The notes under the pieces were generated by a model. The model did no database searches and was not told the DNA's origin. It was given only the letters and a program-made list of their open reading frames with translations. Of a DNA stretch of 32,824 nt, positions 16,369 to 23,728 are shown piece after piece; within the stretch, counting starts at the first letter, position 1; each line of letters starts with the position of its first letter. Source of the DNA: an uncultured Lentisphaerota bacterium (GTDB lineage Bacteria > Verrucomicrobiota > Lentisphaeria > Victivallales > GWF2-50-93); contig CAIQLG010000303.1 in NCBI GenBank assembly GCA_903872565.1, positions 1 through 32,824 of the forward strand. The letters run 5' to 3'. The translations under genes were made by a program, and so were the position numbers.

Positions 16369-16872
16369 ATGAAAACTGCGATTTATGGTGTTGCCCTAGT
16401 TTTTTGCCTTTTCCTGACTTCCAAATTGTCATCCCAAGGCGAGTCTGAAATCGAAGTTGGAAATGAGACATACCTTCCTTCAAGCTGGTCAGAACCAAGT
16501 GTTGCTGTCACCAATGGAACCTATGTAGTTACTCCCCCTAAGCCAGAACTTGAGAAAACTCAACTTGGCATCCGTCAGAAGACATTAAGGTCAAGCATCT
16601 CCGAAAAAATTATTATTCCCCCGTTTCCTGAAACAATAACATTCTTGGACTCGGAAAAAGCCAGTGATGACAAACTCAAGCTTACTTTCAAGGATATGAG
16701 AAGTGGCAAACTTTTCTATGTGATATATCCGGGAGGCATAACAGTTCAAGATAAAAACGGCAAAATCATAGATATGTATAAAGTCACCAGCGTCCTTGAA
16801 GACGGCATAACACTCCTAGACTCTAGAAAGCGGAAGTATACCGTCAAGAAATCTTTTGACAAGTGGAAGTGA
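16369..16872 (+). CDS. Exported protein, paralogue of the next gene
   Basis: 167 aa; I do not recognise the family. An N-terminal signal peptide (IYGVALVFCLFLTSKLSS) is followed by GESEIEVGNETYLPSSW and a Pro-rich middle. The C-terminal ~65 residues (LTFKDMRSGKLFY, then DKNGKIIDMYKV) form a predicted beta-rich domain. Both ends match the neighbouring gene, so the two arose by duplication. GAGGA lies upstream of the ATG. It probably acts in the periplasm or on the cell surface. The short C-terminal domain loosely recalls small beta modules of secretion or pilus proteins such as PilP, but I would not assign it. Confidence 0.7.
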   Translation: MKTAIYGVALVFCLFLTSKLSSQGESEIEVGNETYLPSSWSEPSVAVTNGTYVVTPPKPELEKTQLGIRQKTLRSSISEKIIIPPFPETITFLDSEKASDDKLKLTFKDMRSGKLFYVIYPGGITVQDKNGKIIDMYKVTSVLEDGITLLDSRKRKYTVKKSFDKWK

Positions 16873-16966
16873 ACCTTTATCCTTCTGAAATTGAAGAAGC
16901 ATTGTATACTGGCAAAGTATCATGCATTATGCCTGTTGTTATTTTTCAACTACAATAGGTGATATC

Positions 16967-17791
16967 ATGAAAAATATGATTTGCGGCATTGTTTTAGTTG
17001 TATTCCTTCTTACGGCTTCCAGATTGTCAGCCACGGGCGAGTCTGAAATGGGATTCGGAACGGAGGTATACCTTCCTGTAGGCTGGACCCGGGCGCAATA
17101 TTTGCCTATGGGAACAGCAACGCAGAATATTGACGTTTTCATCCCTTCCGTCCCGCAATTCGGTGATCCTACAATGCTTGGCACCGCTATGTCAACGGGA
17201 AACGTCTCTGCTAAGAAAATAGTCATTGTCCCGTTCTATCAGAGAATAGCGTTTCTGGAATATGAAGAGTTTCGTGATGAACTTAGGTTTCTGCGTCCTC
17301 TCAAGGAAGAGGATGGGAATCCCGGCAAGGATATCCTGGCTGAGGTAAAACAAGGAGGGAAAACTTTCAATACTGCGTTCGCCCTGGGAGATAAAATAAC
17401 CTATGTCAACAAGGTCTACACAATAGACGAGATCCGGGAATTGACTCCTGAAGAGCAGGAAAAACGCAAGGAGGTGGAGAAAGTCAAGACCAAAGATGTG
17501 ACAGAGGATGAGGAGGCTGCACCAATCCCTTTTGTCATTCTGAAGGCGGAAGACGGTGTCAAGATTCCTGTCCCGTTCAATGTGAACATATCCCCTAGAT
17601 ATTTCAAGCTGACCTTCAAGGATCTGAAAAATGGAAAACTTTTCTATGCTTCATATCCGGGAGACATAAAAATACGCGATAAAAACGGCAAGATCATCGA
17701 GACGTACAAAGTCGGTGGCCTGTATGAAAATGGTGTAGTGCTCGTGGATGCGGGCAATGGAAAACATGGCGTGCCAAAAGCTGCAAAGTAG
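16967..17791 (+). CDS. Exported protein, longer paralogue of the previous gene
   Basis: The track starts at 16922, but ATG 16967 is preceded by AGGTGATATC, the same leader type as its paralogue (GATGCGATATC), and opens the signal peptide at once, giving 274 aa. The signal segment and GESEMGFGTEVYLPVGW match the previous gene, as does the C-terminus (LTFKDLKNGKLFY, DKNGKIIETYKV). The middle ~115 residues are extra: a segment around EVKQGGKTFNTAFALGDKIT and a Glu/Lys-rich helix (about 150-180) before ILKAEDGVKIPVPF. The function is unknown. The pair may be subunits of one surface assembly. Confidence 0.7.
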   Translation: MKNMICGIVLVVFLLTASRLSATGESEMGFGTEVYLPVGWTRAQYLPMGTATQNIDVFIPSVPQFGDPTMLGTAMSTGNVSAKKIVIVPFYQRIAFLEYEEFRDELRFLRPLKEEDGNPGKDILAEVKQGGKTFNTAFALGDKITYVNKVYTIDEIRELTPEEQEKRKEVEKVKTKDVTEDEEAAPIPFVILKAEDGVKIPVPFNVNISPRYFKLTFKDLKNGKLFYASYPGDIKIRDKNGKIIETYKVGGLYENGVVLVDAGNGKHGVPKAAK

Positions 17792-17840
17792 AAATATACA
17801 CTGAAAACCCAGCCTCGAGAATATATGCCATAGTATTTCC

Positions 17841-17869
17841 GATTAAGGCATAGGACATATGCCCTAATC
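17841..17869. repeat. Hairpin after the exported pair
   Basis: GATTAAGGCAT (17841-17851) and ATGCCCTAATC (17859-17869) pair at 10 of 11 positions around a 7-base loop, 50 bases after the second paralogue. No T run follows, so it may be a processing or mRNA-stability hairpin rather than an intrinsic terminator. Confidence 0.4.
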
Positions 17870-17986
17870 AGAAATATGTGGATGAGTATAGTCGCAGTAT
17901 CCGGTGGCCTGCCGCCACTCCCCAGAGGGCTGGCGTACTTATGTCTTTTCCCTGCGGGTAAAAAATGCTTTTCGTTTCTGATAGGC

Positions 17987-18022
17987 TTGAATTGAACTTG
18001 GGTCGAGCTTATAATTGACCCA
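17987..18022 (+). promoter_or_regulatory. Promoter of the radical SAM gene with flanking inverted repeat
   Basis: TTGAAT (17987-17992) and TATAAT (18010-18015) are 17 bases apart. The inverted pair TGGGTC (17999-18004) and GACCCA (18017-18022) brackets the -10 hexamer and could bind a repressor. The start codon follows at 18039 with GAGGT upstream. Confidence 0.6.
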
Positions 18023-18038
18023 GTCATAGAGGTATTTT

Positions 18039-19160
18039 ATGGAGACAATTGAAAAGCTCAAAGTCCTTTCGCAGGATTCGCAATACGATCTCGCATGTGC
18101 ATGCGGCACTCGCGATAATGACAGGCGTCACCGTGGCGCACCCGGGAAATGGCTTTATCCCGTAACTCTGCCGGATGGAGGACATTCCGTGTTTCTGAAA
18201 ACACTTCTTTCCAACTGCTGTTCCAACGACTGCAAATACTGCCCGCTCAGGAATGACACGAACGTCCGCAGATGTTCACTTCATCCCGATGAGACGGCAA
18301 AAGTTTTCATGGAATATCTGAAAAGAAAAGAAGTGTTCGGACTGTTCCTTAGTTCCGGAGTCATCGACAACCCCGATTTCACTATGCAGAAGATGAATGA
18401 TACCGTACGGCTCATCCGCAGGAAATACGGGTTCAGGGGCTACATTCATCTCAAGATAATTCCTGGTGCGTCCAATGCCGCCGTTGAAGAGGCCGTATCG
18501 CTTGCTAGTGCGGTGTCTCTGAACATCGAAACGCCTGGTGAAAAACATTTCAAACTCCTGTCCGACAGGAAAAATTATCTTGAAGACATCATTCGTCCTA
18601 TAAAGCTGATGAGCAAGTTGACGGAAAAAGGGCAGAGGCATTATCGAGTGAAATGCACGACACAGTTCATTGTTGGAGCATCCGATGAGAAGGACACAGA
18701 GATCGTAGATTACATGAATGGTCTCTATAATAAACTCAATTTTGACAGGGTTTATTTTTCCGCCTATCAGCAGGGGCTTGGAAATCCTGATATTCCCGGA
18801 GAACGCAAGACGCTTTTCGACGGAGATGACCTATTTGTAAGGGAGCACAGGCTGTACCAGGTTGATTTTCTCCTGAGGAAATATGGATTCCAGAAGAATG
18901 AGATCATTTATGAGGCTTCGGGAAACCTCAGCTTGGAAAAAGATCCGAAGCAATTATGGGCGGAGAGGCATCCTGAATTCTTCCCTGTGAGAATCAACAG
19001 TGCGGATCGGGAAGCGCTTCTCAGAATTCCCGGGCTCGGGCTAGAGAGGGTATCAAGCATATTGAAACTCAGGAAGCAATCGCGTATCCGCGATCTTGCG
19101 ACTCTGAACGTAAAGGGAAAAACCCTTGCCAAGGCTTGCAAGTTTGTGACGTTTGAGTAA
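18039..19160 (+). CDS. Radical SAM protein of the putative DNA modification/repair family (TIGR03916-like)
   Basis: 373 aa. The radical SAM cluster is C61-x3-C65-x2-C68 in NCCSNDCKYCPLR. Other family marks are CACGTRDNDRRHRG near the start and YFSAYQQGLGNP in the barrel. The C-terminal ~60 residues carry a helix-hairpin-helix segment (INSADREALLRIPGLGLERV) that usually contacts DNA. The family is annotated as putative DNA modification/repair on the basis of its HhH domain and co-occurrence with a DUF4130/uracil-DNA-glycosylase-like gene. That partner is not adjacent here. A clear promoter with a possible operator precedes it. No experimental reaction is known to me. Confidence 0.85.
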   Translation: METIEKLKVLSQDSQYDLACACGTRDNDRRHRGAPGKWLYPVTLPDGGHSVFLKTLLSNCCSNDCKYCPLRNDTNVRRCSLHPDETAKVFMEYLKRKEVFGLFLSSGVIDNPDFTMQKMNDTVRLIRRKYGFRGYIHLKIIPGASNAAVEEAVSLASAVSLNIETPGEKHFKLLSDRKNYLEDIIRPIKLMSKLTEKGQRHYRVKCTTQFIVGASDEKDTEIVDYMNGLYNKLNFDRVYFSAYQQGLGNPDIPGERKTLFDGDDLFVREHRLYQVDFLLRKYGFQKNEIIYEASGNLSLEKDPKQLWAERHPEFFPVRINSADREALLRIPGLGLERVSSILKLRKQSRIRDLATLNVKGKTLAKACKFVTFE

Positions 19161-19200
19161 TGGCAAGTTGCAATCAATGGGCTAGTAATGCTCTCTTAAA

Positions 19201-19254
19201 TGTAGCCGCCTCCATGTTGGAGGCGACTGCACGGCCAACATGGCCGTGGCTACA
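19201..19254. repeat. 54-bp perfect three-way-junction repeat
   Basis: The outer stem TGTAGCC/GGCTACA (19201-19207, 19248-19254) encloses two perfect hairpins. These are GCCTCC-ATGTT-GGAGGC (19208-19224) and ACGGCCA-ACA-TGGCCGT (19231-19247), joined by GACTGC. Every base except the loops and linker is paired. It sits between convergent genes. This is an extragenic palindromic element; mobility or function is not shown. Confidence 0.8.
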
Positions 19255-19322
19255 AGATTAATTGCGAATAGAACGCTACTTTGTATAAGGTTTGAATGTG
19301 GTCGTTTATTGAATACTCAGAA

Positions 19323-19349
19323 TTTCGCATCATTAGCGTGTTTCGCGGG
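19323..19349 (-). repeat. Dispersed CCCGC element, copy on minus strand
   Basis: On the minus strand it reads CCCGCGAAACACGCTAATGA followed by TGCGAAA, matching the copies at 104-130, 9628-9653 and 29789-29816. It lies just past the 3' end of the membrane protein gene at 19361. Confidence 0.6.
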
Positions 19350-19360
19350 CAAAATAGAAT

Positions 19361-20374
19361 TTATTCTTTGGAGAGTATCCGCATTTTTGCGAGTGCGAAC
19401 TGGAAAATCCGTTCCACGGCCTTTGTATCGGTATGGTAGCCGGAGGTTTTACTCGTTTCCTGCCGCATAACTACAATATCCATTTCCCCCTCGTCTTTCC
19501 ATTCTGTCGTGATTTTTGGAACTGGGATTGAAATTAAACTGATCAAGAACGATGCCGGTTTTTCTGGCGGCTCGGCGGATTTTGAGGATTCAATTTTTTT
19601 CCTCATACCGAATTCGTTTTTCGCCACGAGCACACAGTAGAGATATGGAAAGTCATTTCCCTGTACATTGTTCAGGACGACCTGGATCTGAAGTCCATAG
19701 AACGAACTTCCGAGCGAAGGTTTCTGGAGAATCAGCTTGGCATCTGTCGGAATTTCTCCTTTTTCCGCCTTTGCGATCTCGATCTGGACATTCATCGCTT
19801 CATCTTTGTCCTTCATTTTTTCCCAGATGGAATAGACATACAGGAGGTTTTGGACTTTGACGACCAGCTTGTCGTTAGTGAGGATTCTGCGGACACCTGT
19901 AACCCAGTGGGGAAACAGCAGAACTACGCCATCAACGACAACAAGAAATCCAAGCAGAGGATATCCACATCCACACAGGATGATAAACAAAATTGCAAAA
20001 AATACGGCGACGGCGAGGAGCATCAGGAAGCCTCTGCCACATGTGATGTCGATCATGCTCTGATCCCAGGTTTTTGTTTTATTAGAGACTGCCACAATTT
20101 TCTCAAGCTGTTCCTTGTCGCCGGCGCGCCACTCTTTTTTATTGCTCTGTTTTTCCGGGATATTGGTGTATCCTTTTACAACTCCGAGCAATGATGCCGC
20201 CAGCAGAAGCATGGCACCCATAGGTATCCCTAGTATAAACCGGTTCAATAGGATCTGGACAAGAAACCCTGTGACAAGGATCAAGATTATGGACACAAGC
20301 CTGGTGTTGTAGGGCATTGATTTAGCAATGGAGAATTTGATTTCGCCGCGGCGTCTTGGATCAGGCAACAGCAT
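19361..20374 (-). CDS. Four-TM membrane protein of the CHSA/radical SAM operon
   Basis: The track ORF is longer, but the ATG at 20374 has GGGAGG just upstream and overlaps the radical SAM stop by only 14 bases, giving 337 aa. Predicted TM helices lie at about 26-45, 49-67, 115-135 and 138-155. A hydrophilic loop (about 70-110) separates the two pairs, and a soluble ~180-residue C-terminal domain ends in an Arg/Lys-rich helix. CGCG near 134-137 is the only Cys cluster. I do not recognise the family. Translational coupling to the radical SAM gene suggests a dedicated role, for example as a membrane partner of the Cys-His-tailed protein or as an immunity or transport factor. Confidence 0.75.
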   Translation of the reverse strand: MLLPDPRRRGEIKFSIAKSMPYNTRLVSIILILVTGFLVQILLNRFILGIPMGAMLLLAASLLGVVKGYTNIPEKQSNKKEWRAGDKEQLEKIVAVSNKTKTWDQSMIDITCGRGFLMLLAVAVFFAILFIILCGCGYPLLGFLVVVDGVVLLFPHWVTGVRRILTNDKLVVKVQNLLYVYSIWEKMKDKDEAMNVQIEIAKAEKGEIPTDAKLILQKPSLGSSFYGLQIQVVLNNVQGNDFPYLYCVLVAKNEFGMRKKIESSKSAEPPEKPASFLISLISIPVPKITTEWKDEGEMDIVVMRQETSKTSGYHTDTKAVERIFQFALAKMRILSKE

Positions 20375-21695
20375 ATTCCCTCCTTCCCTGCAATTCACCG
20401 GTTCCCACCGCAGTCCAATAAAGGGGGCAGGCACCGGCGCAGGCGGTGAATTTTCCGCATCCGGAACATTCCTCCGGCGCATATTCCTTACGTCTGAAAA
20501 AGAGCGATGTAGTAGAATTCCACACTTCCTCGAAAGGCTTCCGAAGAAGATTTCCGACGGGCTGTGAATAGCTCGAGCAGGGCAGGACATCGCCATTCGG
20601 AGCGATGCTCAGAAGTCCGTCGCACGCGGCACAGCTCTTGTTTCCCAATCCTTCGGCAAGCGGATTGAAAATGCACATTGGAGTCGGCGAATACCACATG
20701 AATTCCACTCCGAGTTTTCTCGCGGCATTGCGTGCGGGTTCGACAAAAGACCATATTTTGCTGTATGATATCTGAAGCTCGCGTCCGGATGCGCTTCCCG
20801 CCGGAATTACCATGTTCATTGACATCCGCGCCATTCCAATTTTGGCCACAAACTTCACAAGATCAACAAGATGCTCCGCATTCCGTGAATTTACAGTCGT
20901 GTTTGTATGCACGTGTATGTTGGCATCTTTCAATGATGAAATTCCTTTCAATGTCTTTTCGAAGGATCCGGAGACTCCTGTGAGAGAATCGTGAGTTTCC
21001 GCTGTCGGCCCCTCGATCGAGATCTGTGCCGAATTTAGTCCCGCATCATGGAGCCGCCCTGCCAGATCATTCCCGGCGAGAAGGGTTCCATTGCTTATGA
21101 GATTCACTCTAAGCCCGGCTTTTTTTGCGCCTGCGACAAGTTCCACTATGTCCTTGCGCAGAAGTGGTTCTCCACCGGTGAAGCTTATGGAAGGCACTTG
21201 TGCGTCTTTTCGGATCACCTTGAAAATTTTGAGCAGTTCCCTGATGGACATTTCGGAGTCGCCGCCCTCTTTCTTCTGGCATCCGCAGGCGGCATAGCAG
21301 AATGCGCATTTGAGATTGCATCTGTATGTGACCGCGACCTCCGAGAGAACCGGAAGCAGGTTGAAAGATCCGGTATGCGGCACAGTTTGAACCGCCTTTC
21401 GTTTCTGTCCTTCGCCAAGGCACCCTGTCATCAGACTGCGAAAATCGCAGAGGAAATAGAACAGATCCATTTTCCTTTCCGCGTTGTCCCCAAGCCCTTT
21501 TAGTATCTCGTCTATTGAACGGCCGTCTTTCAGAAGTCGCAGAACTGTGAGTCCTGTCCGGTTCAATTTGACTGCCTTGTTCGGCAGGATGATAAGAAGA
21601 TCGTCGGCCTTGCGGACATCAAAATGTGGACGTATGTGCGAGAAATAGTCGTCAACCCAGCAGAAGTCATTTTCACTGTCGGATTTATAGTTCAA
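20361..21695 (-). CDS. Radical SAM/SPASM maturase with PqqD-like N-terminal domain
   Basis: I place the start at TTG 21695-21693, which has GGAGGT five bases upstream and overlaps the stop of the upstream gene (TTGA). The track's longer N-terminus is only the repeat DNA read out of frame. The protein is 444 aa. Residues ~18-100 have the PqqD/RRE pattern (IRPHFDVRKADDLLIILPN, then DGRSIDEIL), the peptide-binding module of RiPP enzymes. The radical SAM site is C126-x3-C130-x2-C133, with FTGGEPLL at 172-179. The SPASM domain provides auxiliary cluster ligands: C341, C355, C358 and C373 (CAACDGLLSIAPNGDVLPC), then C410-x2-C413-x5-C419-x3-C423. The probable substrate is the CHSA tail encoded directly upstream. 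The reaction, perhaps thioether formation at Cys, is inferred. Confidence 0.88.
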   Translation of the reverse strand: MNYKSDSENDFCWVDDYFSHIRPHFDVRKADDLLIILPNKAVKLNRTGLTVLRLLKDGRSIDEILKGLGDNAERKMDLFYFLCDFRSLMTGCLGEGQKRKAVQTVPHTGSFNLLPVLSEVAVTYRCNLKCAFCYAACGCQKKEGGDSEMSIRELLKIFKVIRKDAQVPSISFTGGEPLLRKDIVELVAGAKKAGLRVNLISNGTLLAGNDLAGRLHDAGLNSAQISIEGPTAETHDSLTGVSGSFEKTLKGISSLKDANIHVHTNTTVNSRNAEHLVDLVKFVAKIGMARMSMNMVIPAGSASGRELQISYSKIWSFVEPARNAARKLGVEFMWYSPTPMCIFNPLAEGLGNKSCAACDGLLSIAPNGDVLPCSSYSQPVGNLLRKPFEEVWNSTTSLFFRRKEYAPEECSGCGKFTACAGACPLYWTAVGTGELQGRREYAVA

Positions 21696-23398
21696 TGTGC
21701 ACCTCCGCTGACACAGGCCGAGTGGCATGCGGAATGGCATGCCGAATGACAGGCCGAGTGGCACGCCGAGTGGCACGCCGAATGGCAGGCGTCGTGGCAG
21801 GCCGAATGCACGAAACATCCCTGATAGCAGGCAGGGTTTTCCATAAAGCTCTGATAATTCCCGACATCTCCAATTATCGTTTTCACACTCTCCTGTGTTG
21901 CAATTGGAATACGATAAAATGTGTTATGCCGGCTCCCGCCCGAGTTGAGTAGATCGTAGTAGAACCAACGTTCATAATAGTCATTCGTGAAAGTTTTACC
22001 GGGCCTTGCGGAATCGTCTTCCTCCGACTCGATGACTGGCTTTTTGTCGAAGGCATCCTTGAACTTGCGCCTGTAATACTCCTTTGTGGGCTCGATGTCG
22101 GAATCCCAACTGTTTTTTTGCATTTCATCCACCATCTGTCCGATCAGAGCTTTCACTTTTACGGGATCAAGTTTGCCGTCGGTTCCTACCGCATTCAGAA
22201 GTGACGATTCGAATTTGTCCTTGACGCAATTGGCATCTAGGACATCAATACTTCCATTTTCGTGAAGATTGAGCACTCCCTGTCTTTGAAGTTTGCCCAG
22301 CATTATGTTGAGTATCTGGTTCACAGGCAAGCCTATGAAGAGGGCGGCCTCGAGGACTGAAAGCTTGGCGACTTGTCCCTCATTCCTGAAAGTTGTCATT
22401 ATTATTTTTGGCGGGGTCCAGTCCTGATCCACCCAGCTTATATCCGAAAGTCCGTCCGCAGCCTTGAGCATGCTCCTGTGCTTGGCAGCGATAATCAGAA
22501 AGAATATGACTCCTATGATGACTGCGAACACGATAAGTATTACCATTGAATATAAGCGGATATTGTTTTGTCCCTTCTGGTGGAATGGGATGGGAATTAG
22601 TGTGTTTTGGCCAGACTCAGTCTCCGGGGTATCTTCGATAAGTGGAGTTGTTGGGTTCGGAGAGGGTGGTATCGACAATTCAGGTCCGAAAATCGAAGCA
22701 TCAACATATTCCTGGACTTGGAGATGTCCCTTCGCCGGAACATTTTCCCAATGTATCAACTGCATCAGCCAGAATTTCTGGCCGGACTCGGCCGCGCTGT
22801 AATCCATCTTATATTGCGAGTTCATCCATTTTTCAGTCAAGATCTTCTGGGAAAGTTCTTCTCGTGTCGCAGTGCCGTTGGGAAGTTCCATCGGCCAGTA
22901 TATTTTCAATGTGTAGTGCCCAAGAGGATCTTCCCATTGGGCGGGTGCCCAGTTGAAGACCGCAAGATTCCGATTGCCGGAGTCCTTCGTCGGTGCCAGA
23001 TTGCCCGATGCCACAAAATCTGTTCCATAGGTGAAAGTGTAGATAATCCTGCCGTTTTTGACGGCCGCGCCATCCGCAAGAACAATGTCATATTTGTCTG
23101 AACTCACAGGCGTGATAGAAAGTCCATATTTTCTGTTGTTAGAATCTGTCGCATGGCATTTTTCCGGATCGAAATGCGGGGTGCCGGTGAATCCCTCGAA
23201 ATAGAAACCGTGCAGGCTGAATCCCTGCGGATTTATGGCTACATGATATACGATCGTGGCCTTGCCGTCAGGACGGAGAGAGACATCAACCTCGATAAAT
23301 TCCCAGCTAACCGCCCTGGATCCAATCGAACAGAAGATTAGCAGGAAAAGTATGGAAACTGTTTTCACGGATAGAATGTTTTGCAGTTTTACCAGCAT
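21692..23398 (-). CDS. DUF2207-like membrane protein with C-terminal Cys-His repeat tail
   Basis: 568 aa. A signal peptide (VKTVSILFLLIFCSIGS, ~11-27) leads a beta-rich extracytoplasmic domain (~32-240) that resembles DUF2207, although the match is loose. A Pro-rich linker and one TM helix (~282-304) follow. The cytosolic part has a winged-helix-like segment (AALFIGLPVNQILNIMLGKL, ~350-370). The last 45 residues are the striking part: Cys524 and Cys528, then seven HSAC units and one HDAC unit with Cys every four residues from 534 to 562, ending VSGGAH. The predicted topology puts this tail in the cytosol, where the radical SAM enzyme encoded next could reach it. AAGAGG precedes the ATG. I know no characterised protein with this architecture. 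Confidence 0.85.
   Translation of the reverse strand: MLVKLQNILSVKTVSILFLLIFCSIGSRAVSWEFIEVDVSLRPDGKATIVYHVAINPQGFSLHGFYFEGFTGTPHFDPEKCHATDSNNRKYGLSITPVSSDKYDIVLADGAAVKNGRIIYTFTYGTDFVASGNLAPTKDSGNRNLAVFNWAPAQWEDPLGHYTLKIYWPMELPNGTATREELSQKILTEKWMNSQYKMDYSAAESGQKFWLMQLIHWENVPAKGHLQVQEYVDASIFGPELSIPPSPNPTTPLIEDTPETESGQNTLIPIPFHQKGQNNIRLYSMVILIVFAVIIGVIFFLIIAAKHRSMLKAADGLSDISWVDQDWTPPKIIMTTFRNEGQVAKLSVLEAALFIGLPVNQILNIMLGKLQRQGVLNLHENGSIDVLDANCVKDKFESSLLNAVGTDGKLDPVKVKALIGQMVDEMQKNSWDSDIEPTKEYYRRKFKDAFDKKPVIESEEDDSARPGKTFTNDYYERWFYYDLLNSGGSRHNTFYRIPIATQESVKTIIGDVGNYQSFMENPACYQGCFVHSACHDACHSACHSACHSACHSACHSACHSACVSGGAH
21713..21808 (-). repeat. In-gene 12-bp periodicity encoding (H-S/D-A-C) units
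   Basis: Eight successive 12-base codon blocks encode seven HSAC and one HDAC, with an extra Phe-Val before the first. The codons vary between copies (CAT/CAC, TCG/TCC, GCC/GCG/GCA, TGC/TGT) although the amino acids do not, so the peptide sequence appears to be under selection. Confidence 0.85.
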
Positions 23399-23728
23399 CT
23401 GAACCTCTTTAAAATCTTAAAATAGACTGGACATACAGTAGTTTCGTTAAACGAAAAGTCAATCCTGCCATGCTGGCTAGTACTTGTGTTATCTCAGTAA
23501 ACCCGCTAAAAGGCATTTGATTTTATGTTGCTGCAGGTTTAAATACGGCGTCTATGCTATTTGGCGCAGCGAATCTTTTGCCGCACCCGGACAAGGGGAT
23601 CAGCGAGAAAGCCAAGCATTTTGCGATTTTTTGTCTCTCGGGCAAAAATCTATTTCATTGAATTGTCTAGAATAAGGGCTATTTTTACCCCTTAGATTAT
23701 TTAAGAAACCTAAGAGGAAACATTCACT
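23399..23728. other. Divergent spacer between the CHSA operon and pgi
   Basis: 330 bases without a gene. It holds the palindromic promoter of the CHSA operon (23436-23463) and a degenerate minus-strand copy of the dispersed CCCGC element (about 23621-23643). A possible pgi promoter has TTGAAT at 23658-23663 and TATTTT at 23680-23685 with 16-base spacing. Confidence 0.5.
23436..23463 (-). promoter_or_regulatory. Promoter with 15-bp palindromic operator for the CHSA operon
   Basis: On the minus strand TTGACT (23463-23458) is followed after 16 bases by TACTGT (23441-23436), a fair -35 and a poor -10. The spacer is filled by TTTCGTTAAACGAAA (23442-23456), a perfect palindrome with 7-base arms around one central base. 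A dimeric regulator bound there would block RNA polymerase. The regulator is unknown. Confidence 0.5.

Noticed and set aside
19361-20596. 411-aa version of the membrane protein
   Set aside because: The first 74 residues overlap the SPASM region of the preceding gene in another frame; ATG 20374 has a strong ribosome binding site.
21713-21808. CRISPR-like or minisatellite array
   Set aside because: Units are 12 bases without spacers, in frame, and vary at synonymous sites; it is coding repeat sequence.
21696-21818. Longer N-terminus of the radical SAM ORF (Pro/Arg/Leu-rich)
   Set aside because: It is the CHSA repeat DNA read in another frame; the GGAGGT-TTG start fits better.
19361-23398. His-Xaa-Ser (Hxs) system
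   Set aside because: The tail has HSA units but no HxsB/HxsC enzyme pair or HxsD is visible; only one radical SAM gene is present.
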